Shown here piece after piece: positions 22,734 to 30,655 of a stretch of DNA of 34,665 nucleotides (position 1 is its first letter; the number at the start of each line of letters is the position of its first letter). Below the pieces are notes generated by a model. It was not told the DNA's origin, ran no database searches, and was given only the letters and a program-made list of their open reading frames with translations. Origin of the DNA: an uncultured Collinsella sp. (lineage in GTDB: Bacteria > Actinomycetota > Coriobacteriia > Coriobacteriales > Coriobacteriaceae). The translations under genes were made by a program, and so were the position numbers. The stretch is taken from NCBI GenBank assembly GCA_937958315.1, contig CALFGH010000057.1, positions 1 through 34,665 on the forward strand, given 5' to 3'.

Positions 22734-22961
22734 GATCCCTCCCAACTGTTGAAACCCCGCGAAACCGTACGGAGTTTCAGCTAATAAATACATCTACTAG
22801 CCTAAAGGAAGTGTAAAGAGTATTCATTCGACAACAGCTTTTACTCGATGAGCGTGAAGAAATATACGATGAGCGGATAATAATACTCATTTTATTGCTT
22901 TAGTTAAATAAAGGCACCCTGCATTTACTGTAGCTGAATAAAGCGCCAGACAATGCTCAAA
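22734..22961 (-). promoter_or_regulatory. AT-rich control region upstream of the C69 gene
   Basis: An AT-rich gap with two direct repeats CGATGAGCG (22846-22854 and 22867-22875) spaced 21 bases, i.e. two helix turns, lying between the arms of a 7-bp inverted repeat GAGTATT (22818-22824) and AATACTC (22882-22888). A possible -35 TTTACA (minus, 22812-22817) has no good -10. No gene is seen here. Confidence 0.4.
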
Positions 22962-23006
22962 AAGAAAAGTCTCCCGCTGTTTAGGATTTGCATAAACAAC
23001 GGGAGA
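22962..23006 (-). terminator. Terminator of the lipid kinase operon
   Basis: TCTCCCG (22970-22976) pairs with CGGGAGA (23000-23006), with an inner GTTTA/TAAAC stem. On the minus strand ACTTTTCTTTTTG follows, a good T-tract. Confidence 0.85.
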
Positions 23007-23041
23007 GTCGATAACTGGATGAATATCATACCAATGTGGAT

Positions 23042-23134
23042 TTACTTCTTTCGGCGGTGGATCACATTGATGGCGTAACCAACGAGCATGGCCAAGACGA
23101 TGACGATAAAGCCAATCAGGGGATTGTCGTTCAT
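23042..23134 (-). CDS. 30-residue single-helix membrane protein
   Basis: A tiny gene with a near-perfect ribosome binding site, AGGAGG 5 bases before ATG 23134, ending in TAA at 23042. The product has a short polar start (MNDNP), one membrane helix (about 6-24, LIGFIVIVLAMLVGYAINV) and a basic tail IHRRKK, predicting N-out/C-in topology. It starts 9 bases after the lipid kinase stop and is followed by their shared terminator, so the two are one operon. I know no family for it. The strong initiation signal and the membrane-like sequence argue that it is real. Confidence 0.8.
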   Translation of the reverse strand: MNDNPLIGFIVIVLAMLVGYAINVIHRRKK

Positions 23135-23143
23135 GGGGTCCTC

Positions 23144-24061
23144 CTATTTTCCGAGCGGTGAAAAATCGTCGACGATGAGGTCGAGACATTGCGGCAGCGC
23201 GCGAGCGCCAAAGACGCCGGAGTTGCTGGAGATGATCTCTCCATCGAACTGCATACCCAGCGATGGCGTGCAGGTGATCTTGGCTTCCTTGGTCTGGATG
23301 ATCTTAAACTGCGGACGGCCGAGCACTTTGCCAGCGGGGTCGAGCGCGGCGGTAATTACCGTGGGGAGCAGCTGCATCGTGCGCACGGGCTCAATAACGA
23401 CGATGTCGACCATGCCGTCGTCCATGCGGCAGTTGGGGAACAGGTTGATGTCGTTTTGGATGACCGAGGTATTGCCTGCCATGCAGCAGATGCCGTCGAG
23501 CTCCTCGACAATGCCGTCGTGCTCAATGGTAAAGTGCGCCACCGTGGGGTTGGGCGTGGCGAGCGCGGAGAGGAAGTAGGCGATCTCGCCAATGTCGTTT
23601 TTGGTGGGAGCGGCCTTCATCATGATCTCGGCGTCGAAGCCCGAGCCGGCGATGATGATAAAGCCGTGGCGCTTCTCGTTGCCGTTCTCGTCGAGCCAAA
23701 AGAGCTCACCCATGTCCACTTTGACCGTGCGGCCGTCGCGGCAAGCCTTGGCGAGTGCCGCCGCCTCGGGGGCATTGCCGATGTTGTTAAAGAACAGGCA
23801 GGCCGTGCCGGAGGGGAAGACAAGCGTGGGGACACCGCACCCGCGCATCTGGTCGAGCACGTTGGAGACGGTGCCGTCGCCGCCCGAAACGACCACGCGA
23901 TCGAACTCGCGAACGTCCGCTACCGCGTCCTCGGGCTCCATGCCATCGCCGATAAAACGCATCACGACCTCGTCGCCGCCCTGCGCGAGGGCGTGCGTGA
24001 ACGCGTAGATTTCATCTGAGCTGGGGCCCGATGCCGGGTTGTGGATGATAAGGCAGCGCAT
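23144..24061 (-). CDS. Diacylglycerol/sphingosine-kinase-family lipid kinase
   Basis: 305 residues. The N-terminal nucleotide-binding motif IIHNPASGP and the catalytic VVVSGGDGTVSNVLDQM with FPSGTACLFFNNIG identify the DAGK/YegS family, which phosphorylates lipids such as diacylglycerol at the inner membrane face. The C-terminal beta-sandwich contains AGSGFDAEIM, MAGNTSVIQNDINLFP, DDGMVDIVV and QFDGEI. Length is normal. The ATG at 24061 has only a weak ribosome site. The next gene encodes a 30-residue membrane protein, possibly an anchor or regulator. Confidence 0.9.
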   Translation of the reverse strand: MRCLIIHNPASGPSSDEIYAFTHALAQGGDEVVMRFIGDGMEPEDAVADVREFDRVVVSGGDGTVSNVLDQMRGCGVPTLVFPSGTACLFFNNIGNAPEAAALAKACRDGRTVKVDMGELFWLDENGNEKRHGFIIIAGSGFDAEIMMKAAPTKNDIGEIAYFLSALATPNPTVAHFTIEHDGIVEELDGICCMAGNTSVIQNDINLFPNCRMDDGMVDIVVIEPVRTMQLLPTVITAALDPAGKVLGRPQFKIIQTKEAKITCTPSLGMQFDGEIISSNSGVFGARALPQCLDLIVDDFSPLGK

Positions 24062-24159
24062 ACTTACGTTCCCGTTCTGTGACTAACCGAGTATAGTTGT
24101 AGAGCAATGCCGATATCCTACCCGTGTTTTTCGGGCCTAACCTTATTCGATGGGTTGAT

Positions 24160-25293
24160 ATGTACATTTCCACACATCAGGCTCTGGTCGACTTTTGCCA
24201 GCGCGCCCGCGAGTTCGACGCGATCGCCGTCGATACCGAGTTTTTGCGCGAGCGCACGTTTCATCCGCGCCTGTGCCTGGTCCAGATTGCCACCCCCGCC
24301 GAGAGTGTCGCTGTCGATCCGCTGGTGATCGACGACCTGTCGCCGCTTGCCGAGCTTATGGCCGACGAGGGCGTGGTCAAGGTATTCCATGCTTGCTCAC
24401 AGGACATGGAAGTTATGCTCCATACCGTGGGCGCACTGCCGCGACCGATTTTTGACACGCAGGTTGCCGCCGCCTTTTTGGGCGAGCGCCAGCAGATTTC
24501 GTATGGTGCGCTCGTTCAGACGTTCTGCGGCGTATCACTGCCCAAGACCGAGTCGCTGACCGATTGGTCGCGCCGCCCGCTGAGCGATAAGCAGATCGAG
24601 TACGCGATCGATGACGTCAAGTACTTAATCGTCGCCTATACCGAGATGATGAGCCGCCTGCGTGAGCTGGGCCGCGTGGACTGGGTGCTCGACGAGTTGC
24701 GTCCTTTGGCCGACGAGTCGCACTACCGCGCCGACCGCCATGAGGCATTCCGCAAGGTCAAACGCATCAACTCGTGTAGCCGCCATCAGCTGGGCATTGC
24801 GCGCGAGCTTGCCGCTTGGCGCGAGGACCGCGCCGAGCGTCGCAACATCCCGCGCAAGTGGGTCATGTCCGACGATACGCTGCTGGCCCTGGTTAAGCGC
24901 AATCCCGTGCGTGTCGAGGAGTTCCGTAGCATCCGCGGTACCGACCAGCTGGGGGAGCGCGACGTGGATGGCGCGTTGATGGCCATCAAGCGCGGCGCAA
25001 GCTGTCCGCACGATCGCCTGCCGCTCATGGTGCGCGGGCATCGCCAGATTTCGCCGGAGCTTGAGAGCGTGACGGATCTCATGTACGCGCTCATCCGCCT
25101 GGTTGCCGAGCGCTCGGGCGTGGCGACCTCGGTCATTGCCTCGCGCGATGACCTGGCCGACTACATTGAGCATCCTGAGCAAAGCCGTTTGCGCGAAGGT
25201 TGGCGTTTTGAGCTTGTGGGCTCGCGCCTGGACGATCTGCTTTCCGGCAACATGGGGTTGACGGTCAAAGATGGCAAAATTGAATTGCTGTAA
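24160..25293 (+). CDS. rnd: Ribonuclease D
   Basis: 377 residues from ATG 24160, matching the E. coli length of 375. This 3'-5' exoribonuclease trims tRNA and other stable RNA. The DEDD exonuclease motifs are visible: AVDTEF (Asp25, Glu27), FHACSQDMEVM (Asp82) and EYAIDDVKYL (Tyr148, Asp152). An HRDC domain follows at about 210-290 (ELAAWREDRAERRNIPRKWVMSDDTLLALVKRNP). An in-frame GTG at 24124 has no ribosome site. A TATAGT at 24092-24097 may be its -10, shared in the opposite sense with the lipid kinase. Confidence 0.92.
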   Translation: MYISTHQALVDFCQRAREFDAIAVDTEFLRERTFHPRLCLVQIATPAESVAVDPLVIDDLSPLAELMADEGVVKVFHACSQDMEVMLHTVGALPRPIFDTQVAAAFLGERQQISYGALVQTFCGVSLPKTESLTDWSRRPLSDKQIEYAIDDVKYLIVAYTEMMSRLRELGRVDWVLDELRPLADESHYRADRHEAFRKVKRINSCSRHQLGIARELAAWREDRAERRNIPRKWVMSDDTLLALVKRNPVRVEEFRSIRGTDQLGERDVDGALMAIKRGASCPHDRLPLMVRGHRQISPELESVTDLMYALIRLVAERSGVATSVIASRDDLADYIEHPEQSRLREGWRFELVGSRLDDLLSGNMGLTVKDGKIELL

Positions 25294-25357
25294 GGAAGCC
25301 TAGCCGCTTGATTGGGTAGAATGCCTCCAACGTGTAATTCGATTCGGAGGAATTCGC

Positions 25358-26062
25358 ATGCCCTATTACTATGGTTACGGCTTTGGCATCGACCCGCTGT
25401 ACCTGCTGGTTGTCCTTGTTTGTACGGTGCTTGGTCTTGCGGCGCAGAGCTATATCAACTCGACGTACAAGACCTGGTCCAAGGTTCGCTCGGACGGCGA
25501 CACGGGTGCCACGGTCGCTCGCCGCATGCTCGACGCCAACGGTTGCAACGCCGTGGGTATCAAGGGCGTTGCCGGTGAGCTCACCGACCACTACAACCCG
25601 CAGGATAACAACCTGTATCTCTCGGACGCTAACCGTTCGGGCGGATCGGTCGCAAGCGTTGCCGTGGCCTGCCACGAGGCGGGTCATGCCGCCCAGCGTC
25701 AGAGCGGTTACGCCATGATGAAGGTTCGCACCGCCCTGGTCCCGGTCGTCAACTTTACCCAGAACACCTGGACCATCGTGTTGCTCTTGGGCCTGTTTAT
25801 GAACATCGCCGGGCTCACGACCCTCGCATTGATCTTCTTCTCGTTTAGTGTGCTGTTCCAACTCGTTACGTTGCCTGTCGAGATCGATGCCAGTCGCCGC
25901 GCCGTGGCGTATATCGAGCAGTCGGGCATGAGTTCCAAGCAGGTCAACGGTGCCAAGAAGGTGCTGACGGCAGCCGCGCTCACCTACGTGGCGGCGGCGC
26001 TCACCTCGATTATTCAGCTGCTCTACCTGATGGCCCGCTACAACAGAAACTCCAACCGATAA
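25358..26062 (+). CDS. YugP-like membrane zinc metallopeptidase
   Basis: 234 residues. The zinc motif HEAGH (residues 106-110, in VACHEAGHAAQ) lies between an N-terminal membrane helix (about 12-30) and two central hydrophobic segments (about 135-170), with a last one near 205-228. This is the layout of the YugP/DUF2227-type neutral metallopeptidases. An N-terminal Tyr/Gly-rich segment (MPYYYGYGFG) is characteristic. The physiological substrate is unknown. CGGAGG lies 8 bases before the ATG. It follows rnd by 64 bases. Confidence 0.88.
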   Translation: MPYYYGYGFGIDPLYLLVVLVCTVLGLAAQSYINSTYKTWSKVRSDGDTGATVARRMLDANGCNAVGIKGVAGELTDHYNPQDNNLYLSDANRSGGSVASVAVACHEAGHAAQRQSGYAMMKVRTALVPVVNFTQNTWTIVLLLGLFMNIAGLTTLALIFFSFSVLFQLVTLPVEIDASRRAVAYIEQSGMSSKQVNGAKKVLTAAALTYVAAALTSIIQLLYLMARYNRNSNR

Positions 26063-26078
26063 CAAATTGGCTTGACAG

Positions 26079-26108
26079 GCGCCGCGGAGATTCTTGTCCC
26101 CGCGGCGC
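26079..26108 (+). other. GC-rich perfect hairpin before xseA
   Basis: GCGCCGCGG (26079-26087) pairs with CCGCGGCGC (26100-26108) over a 12-base loop, then TGTACTATG. A TTGACA (26072-26077) sits directly before the stem. Without a T-run this is a weak terminator at best; it may stabilise the xseA leader. Confidence 0.5.
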
Positions 26109-26177
26109 TGTACTATGTGTTGGACTTGAATCTGCGCAGGGTCGAAGCCCTTGTGCTCGATAACGAAAGGAGGCTGC

Positions 26178-27629
26178 GTGGCAGGCTGGAATCTAACCGG
26201 CAATGCCGTTTCCGCCGAGTTCGACGGTTCGGACGATCAGGAGCGCAAGGAGCTCAGCGTGAGCCAGGCAGTGGAGATCGCCGCCGGTGCGCTCGATGCC
26301 ATTCCGCAGCTGAGCGTTCTGGGCGAGGTCACAGGTTTTCGTGGTCCTAACGCCCGAAGCGGTCACTGCTACTTCCAGATCAAGGACGACTCGGCCGCCG
26401 TCGACTGCATTATCTGGAAGGGCGCCTATCTCAAGCGCACCTTCGATCTGCGCGATGGCATGCAGGTGAGCTTTAAGGGCAGCTTCAATCTCTATAAGCC
26501 CACGGGTCGCATGAGCTTTGTTGCCCGCTCATTTTCGTTGGCGGGGGAGGGTCTGCTGCGTCAACAAGTGGCGCAACTGGCCGAAAAGCTACGCCGCGAG
26601 GGCCTGATGGACGAAGCGCGCAAGCGCCGCATACCGGTGTTCTGCTCCCGCGTGGCGGTCGTCACCTCGCTTTCGGGTGCCGTAATCGACGACGTCAAGC
26701 GCACGTTGCGTCGTCGCAACCCGCTCGTCGAGCTCGTCTGCGTGGGCGCCAAGGTTCAAGGCGAGGGTGCGCCGGCCGAGCTCATCGAGGGCTTGCGCCG
26801 CGCCGCTTCCATTACGCCGGCGCCCGACTGTATTTTGCTGGTGCGCGGCGGCGGCTCCTTTGAGGACCTCATGACCTTTAATGACGAGGAGCTTGCCCGC
26901 GCAGTGGCGGCTTGTCCTGTGCCCGGGGGGACCGGGATTGGCCATGAGCCCGATACCTCGATTTGCGACATGGTGAGCGACCGTCGCGCCTCCACGCCAA
27001 CGGCAGCGGCAGAATCGGTGGCGCCGGCTATGACGGAGTTGGCCGACGTGCTCGAGACGCGCCATCAGCGTCTGGGCGCCGCGATGGCTTCGATGATCGG
27101 GTCGGATCAGGTCGATCTGGAAATGCTCGACCAGCGCGGTCGTCGAGCCTGGGATGCCTATACGGCTCGTCTGGGCGACGCGCTCGATGCAGCCGCATGC
27201 CGCCCGTGCCTCAACGACCCCACGTTTATGGTCGAGCGTCGCGAGTCCGAGCTTGCCCTGACGGCCGATCGTCTGTCCGGCGCCATAACGCGTTCGGTTG
27301 GGGCCTTCCGCTCCAACTTCGAGCGTCTGCCCGAGCGCTTGATCGCAAGCACCTCAGGGCTCGATGGCAAGCGCCATGCGCTCACACTTGCGAGCTCCCG
27401 TCTGGAGCATCAGGGGCGCACGATGCTCAGCAAGCCTGCATCCGACTTAGGCCGAGCTGCCGCGTCGCTCGATGCCCTGTCGCCGCTCAAGGTGCTTGCC
27501 CGTGGCTATTCCATCGCGTACAGCGATGATGGGGTGGCTACGACCGCCAAGACCTTTAAGCCCGGCGACGCCATCCGCGTGCGCATGGCAGACGGCAATG
27601 TGGCGGCAACGGTCGATGCGGTCGAGTAG
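26178..27629 (+). CDS. xseA: Exodeoxyribonuclease VII large subunit
   Basis: 483 residues. An N-terminal OB-fold (LSVSQAVEIAAGALDAIPQLSVLGEVTGFRGPNARSGHCYFQIKDDSAAVDCIIWKG) is followed by the nuclease domain with RIPVFCSRVAVVTSLSGAVIDDVKRTLRRRNP, LLVRGGGSFEDLMTFNDEELARAV, GTGIGHEPDTSICDMVSDRRASTPTAAAE, a long helical region and the C-terminal LARGYSIA. GTG 26178 is chosen because AAGGAGG lies 6 bases upstream; an in-frame ATG at 26151 lacks such a site. With XseB it degrades single-stranded DNA. xseB follows after 42 bases. Confidence 0.96.
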   Translation: MAGWNLTGNAVSAEFDGSDDQERKELSVSQAVEIAAGALDAIPQLSVLGEVTGFRGPNARSGHCYFQIKDDSAAVDCIIWKGAYLKRTFDLRDGMQVSFKGSFNLYKPTGRMSFVARSFSLAGEGLLRQQVAQLAEKLRREGLMDEARKRRIPVFCSRVAVVTSLSGAVIDDVKRTLRRRNPLVELVCVGAKVQGEGAPAELIEGLRRAASITPAPDCILLVRGGGSFEDLMTFNDEELARAVAACPVPGGTGIGHEPDTSICDMVSDRRASTPTAAAESVAPAMTELADVLETRHQRLGAAMASMIGSDQVDLEMLDQRGRRAWDAYTARLGDALDAAACRPCLNDPTFMVERRESELALTADRLSGAITRSVGAFRSNFERLPERLIASTSGLDGKRHALTLASSRLEHQGRTMLSKPASDLGRAAASLDALSPLKVLARGYSIAYSDDGVATTAKTFKPGDAIRVRMADGNVAATVDAVE

Positions 27630-27671
27630 GCCGCGTTACATAGCGATAAGCCTTTAGGAAAGGAAACAGAT

Positions 27672-27938
27672 ATGGCAGAGAAGACCCCGGTCGAGCAGCT
27701 TACGTACAAGCAGGCTTCGCAGGAGTTGGAACTCATCATCCGCAGCTTGGAGTCGGGCGATATGGAGCTCGAGGAGTCACTCGAGAGCTATACCCGCGGC
27801 GTCGAGCTCCTCAAGAGCCTACGCACTCGCCTGTCCGATGCCGAGCAGAAGGTCTCGGTGCTCCTTAAGGACGTCGACGGCAACGACGTGCTCGCCGACG
27901 GCGAGGCCGCCAACACCGACGACAAGCTTTCGTTCTAA
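27672..27938 (+). CDS. xseB: Exodeoxyribonuclease VII small subunit
   Basis: 88 residues, normal for XseB. The signature LTYKQASQELELIIRSLESGDMELEESLESYTRGVELLKSLRTRLSDAEQKV covers most of the protein, a helical hairpin that wraps around the large subunit. An acidic tail follows. AGGAAAGGAAAC precedes the ATG. The order xseA-xseB is usual. Confidence 0.96.
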   Translation: MAEKTPVEQLTYKQASQELELIIRSLESGDMELEESLESYTRGVELLKSLRTRLSDAEQKVSVLLKDVDGNDVLADGEAANTDDKLSF

Positions 27939-27958
27939 CCATCCCGACCAAATATAAT
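27929..27958 (+). promoter_or_regulatory. Promoter before the HIT gene
   Basis: A consensus -10 TATAAT (27953-27958) lies 30 bases before the start codon, with a poor -35 TTCGTT (27929-27934, 18-base spacer) overlapping the end of xseB. This suggests the HIT gene can be transcribed apart from xseAB. Confidence 0.5.
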
Positions 27959-27987
27959 TACCTTGGTCTGTGAGAAAGGAACCAGCC

Positions 27988-28323
27988 ATGTGTGATTGCA
28001 TCTTCTGCAAAATCGCCAACCACGAGATTCCCTCAACCGTTGTCTATGAGGACGACCAGGTCATCGCCTTCGACGACCTCAACCCCCAGGCGCCGGTCCA
28101 CACACTCGTGATCCCCAAGAAGCACTACAGCGACATCGCCGACAACGTGCCCGCCGAGACCATGGGCGCCATGGCTCACGCCATCCAGGAGGTCGCCAAG
28201 GTCAAGGGCCTGGAGGACGGTTTCCGCGTCATCTCCAACAAGGGCGTCAACGCCGGCCAGACCGTCATGCACTTCCACATGCACGTCCTCGGTGGCAAAA
28301 ACCTGGGCGAGAACCTCATCTGA
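27988..28323 (+). CDS. Histidine-triad (HIT) family nucleotide hydrolase, HinT-like
   Basis: 111 residues. The HIT motif HFHMHVLGG (His95, His97, His99) is complete, with the N-terminal CDCIFCKIA (Cys4, Cys7, zinc-type HIT) and YEDDQVIAFDDLNPQAPVHTLVIPKKH. HinT-like enzymes hydrolyse nucleoside phosphoramidates such as AMP-lysine. ATG 27988 follows AGAAAGGA at the usual distance; an in-frame GTG at 27970 would include the ribosome site. Confidence 0.94.
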   Translation: MCDCIFCKIANHEIPSTVVYEDDQVIAFDDLNPQAPVHTLVIPKKHYSDIADNVPAETMGAMAHAIQEVAKVKGLEDGFRVISNKGVNAGQTVMHFHMHVLGGKNLGENLI

Positions 28324-28364
28324 GGACGCGTAGCCCGTCGACTTGGCTGCCTTTGGAGTAGTCT

Positions 28365-29261
28365 ATGCAGCTTTCTCAACTCGAATACCTTCAAGCGGTA
28401 GCGAACTATGGCGGCGTGCGCAAAGCAGCTCGCGCCGTTCATGTGAGTCCGCAGGCCGTTTCGTCGGCAATCAAAAAGTTGGAATCTGAGTATCAGATTG
28501 TTTTGCTTGACCGATCGGCGGGTGAGGCTGTTTTGTCTTCGGCGGGCAGAGAATTTGCGCGTCGTGCACGCGTGATCCTGGCACAAGTCGACGATCTCAA
28601 AAAGTACGCTCAATCGAGGGACGACGGCGTCTCGCCCGACGGCCACTTTCGTCTTTACGCCCCCTGCCTTCATGGGCGGGGGCGACTTTTTGCCCCAAAC
28701 TGGTATGACTCGTTTGAAAGCTCGCACCCTCATATTCACCTTGATGTGTGGCATCAGCCAACGGCTACATGCTTTGAATCACTTGTGCTTGGCATTTCGG
28801 ATGCGGCCATCTCATTTGAGGAACCAAGGGATAGTGTCCTTTCTTCGAAATACTTGGGTGAAAAGGAGCTCAAGGTTCTTTCCTGCCCAGCGGGTCATCA
28901 ATCCGTGGGCGCTATGACCGTTCGTGAGTTACTGGGCGGCAGGCTCGCTGTTCCCATTAATTTGTCACCCTGTCTCAATGCGATCAACCAATGCCCTGAA
29001 TCCCAGCTCGTCAATTTTCGCTTCCGTGATGTTGAATACGGAAGCAGGGCTCAGGCTGAGTTTCTTCAAGCCGGGGGATTGATATTGAGTTTGTCCGGGT
29101 CCTCTCTCGCATCGGATGGATCAGAAGTGAGTGAGTGCTCCATTGAAGGCTCGCGTGATGTAACCTTGCCTATCTACTTTTGCTATCGGCAAAATTCCTG
29201 GACTGATCGACACCAGACGGTTTTTCTGCACCTATTGCGTCATCTTGCTTCGCGAAATTAA
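28365..29261 (+). CDS. LysR-family transcriptional regulator
   Basis: 298 residues. The N-terminal winged helix-turn-helix LSQLEYLQAVANYGGVRKAARAVHVSPQAVSSAIKKLESEYQIVLLDRS (about 3-52) is a clear LysR domain. The rest is the two-lobed effector domain, more divergent than usual and with several Cys residues. GC content and codon choice in this gene and the next are visibly lower than in neighbours such as xseA or ackA, so the pair may have been acquired. It probably controls the MFS gene 113 bases downstream, on the same strand. Confidence 0.9.
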   Translation: MQLSQLEYLQAVANYGGVRKAARAVHVSPQAVSSAIKKLESEYQIVLLDRSAGEAVLSSAGREFARRARVILAQVDDLKKYAQSRDDGVSPDGHFRLYAPCLHGRGRLFAPNWYDSFESSHPHIHLDVWHQPTATCFESLVLGISDAAISFEEPRDSVLSSKYLGEKELKVLSCPAGHQSVGAMTVRELLGGRLAVPINLSPCLNAINQCPESQLVNFRFRDVEYGSRAQAEFLQAGGLILSLSGSSLASDGSEVSECSIEGSRDVTLPIYFCYRQNSWTDRHQTVFLHLLRHLASRN

Positions 29262-29273
29262 TTGGCTTCGAGA

Positions 29274-29292
29274 CGTCAAGTGATTATTGACG
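29274..29292 (+). promoter_or_regulatory. Candidate LysR operator upstream of the MFS gene
   Basis: CGTCAA (29274-29279), 7 bases, TTGACG (29287-29292) is a perfect dyad, giving a T-N11-A core (TCAA...TTGA), the form bound by LysR proteins. It lies between the LysR stop and the MFS start. Confidence 0.5.
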
Positions 29293-29374
29293 CCTTGCAA
29301 CACATAGCTGACAGCTTTGCCCTCATGCTTTTCCAAGATTCCGATTTAGATTGCTGACTCTTGGAGGGCGGAGC

Positions 29375-30535
29375 ATGAAAAACCGTACGGTTTTGCTTTA
29401 TATGACGTTCGTTTTTCTGTCGAACTTCAGCACCATTTTGTATTTTCTGACGGTTTACCTTGAATTCGTCGGATTCTCGATGGTGGCGATTTCTAGCATG
29501 ATGATTGCATATCAAGTGAGCAAGTTCATCCTTGAAGTTCCTACTGGCTATATTGCTGATAGGTTTGGACGAAAGACAAGCGGTCTCGTTGGCGTCGTGG
29601 GGATGCTTGGATACTACGCCGCCCTGCTTCTCGTCCGTTCTCCTCTGCTTTTAATCGGTGCGTTCGCTCTCAAAGGTTTTGCCGTTGCATGTCTGAGCGG
29701 ATCCATAGAAGCGATTTACATTGACAGCGTCTCTCAGGACCAGCTCGTAAGACTTAATGTCGTTGAGCGATTTGTTTTCTATGCCTCTTATGCCCTCTCC
29801 GCTTGTGTGGGCGGTTTCATTTCGTCCGCTGGCGCGTATCTCATTGGGCTTTCGGTCGATATCATCACAATGGTGCTGACATTGGTTGTCGTTGTCTGTA
29901 TTCCTGAGGCGAGAAGAGAGGGCGCTGCGGTGACACCTGGGCATGGAATGAGCCCGAAGATGATCGGTGCTGCTATTGCGGGTAATGGCATTCTTCGGTC
30001 AGCGTTCATCATGGACTGTTCTCAGGCATTTGCCTTCGTCGCCCTGGAAGACTTCTTCTCACTGTTGCTTGCAGGCCGCGGAATGAATGCCGTCGCTTCG
30101 GGCGTGACCATTGCGGTCCAGCTCCTTGCCTCCGCCTCCATAGGATTTATTGTGCCCAGTGTGATTGCTCGTGTCGACAAGGGCCGTTTTACGCGTATTT
30201 GCGGCATCATTCGCTTAGTATTGACAGCTTTGTTTTTGATTCCCCTTACTCCGGCTAATTTGCTGCCCGTGTTCTATGTGCTGCAGACGGTTGCGTACTC
30301 GTTGTTTGCCCCAATCAAATACTCGATTTTTCAAAATGCTGCCGATTCTTCGATGCGCTGTTCACTGATTTCGGTTCAAAGCCAGATGGTGGCGGTGGGT
30401 GCCATCCTTTTCTACCTGTTCAATGCTGCGTTGAGCAGCATCGCGGATATTCGAGTCATATTGCTTGTTGCGCTCGGGATATCTTCTTTGGTGTATATCC
30501 CCGCGCTCTTTCGTCTTACAAGCCAAAGGCCATGA
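29375..30535 (+). CDS. MFS transporter, partner of the LysR gene
   Basis: 386 residues with about twelve hydrophobic segments. Motif A reads GYIADRFGRKTS after helix 2. ATG 29375 is chosen because GGAGG and GGAG lie just upstream. No periplasmic or ATPase partner is present, so it is a proton-linked carrier, either drug-type efflux or uptake. The substrate is unknown; regulation by the LysR protein is inferred from position and the dyad between them. Confidence 0.85.
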   Translation: MKNRTVLLYMTFVFLSNFSTILYFLTVYLEFVGFSMVAISSMMIAYQVSKFILEVPTGYIADRFGRKTSGLVGVVGMLGYYAALLLVRSPLLLIGAFALKGFAVACLSGSIEAIYIDSVSQDQLVRLNVVERFVFYASYALSACVGGFISSAGAYLIGLSVDIITMVLTLVVVVCIPEARREGAAVTPGHGMSPKMIGAAIAGNGILRSAFIMDCSQAFAFVALEDFFSLLLAGRGMNAVASGVTIAVQLLASASIGFIVPSVIARVDKGRFTRICGIIRLVLTALFLIPLTPANLLPVFYVLQTVAYSLFAPIKYSIFQNAADSSMRCSLISVQSQMVAVGAILFYLFNAALSSIADIRVILLVALGISSLVYIPALFRLTSQRP

Positions 30536-30547
30536 GTATTTAGGCAC

Positions 30548-30564
30548 TGATAACTTATATATCA
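30548..30564 (+). promoter_or_regulatory. AT-rich dyad upstream of the first acetate kinase
   Basis: TGATA-ACTTATA-TATCA (30548-30564). The half TGATAACTT also occurs before the second acetate kinase (31927-31935), so both may bind the same regulator or share a promoter feature. Confidence 0.4.
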
Positions 30565-30568
30565 ACGC

Positions 30569-30602
30569 AATAAACCCGAGCGCGAGGGCGTTTGGGTTTA
30601 TT
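30569..30602 (+). terminator. Hairpin after the MFS gene
   Basis: AATAAACCC (30569-30577) pairs with GGGTTTATT (30594-30602). The T-run is inside the stem and ATTGAAG follows, so termination would be modest. It lies 54 bases before the first acetate kinase gene. Confidence 0.55.
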
Positions 30603-30655
30603 ATTGAAGCGTATGTAACCTGGCGGCGCCACACCGCCTGTTAGTAGGGAGACAC

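Noticed and set aside
21474..22784. 436-codon plus-strand open frame
   Set aside because: Antisense shadow of the C69 dipeptidase, which has a signal peptide, nucleophile Cys and membrane anchor; the shadow has no domain-like features.
26079..26116. TTGACA followed by a stem and TACTAT, considered as an xseA promoter or RNA gene
   Set aside because: The spacing between the hexamers is about 33 bases, far from 17, and the hairpin does not fit any tRNA or small-RNA fold I know.
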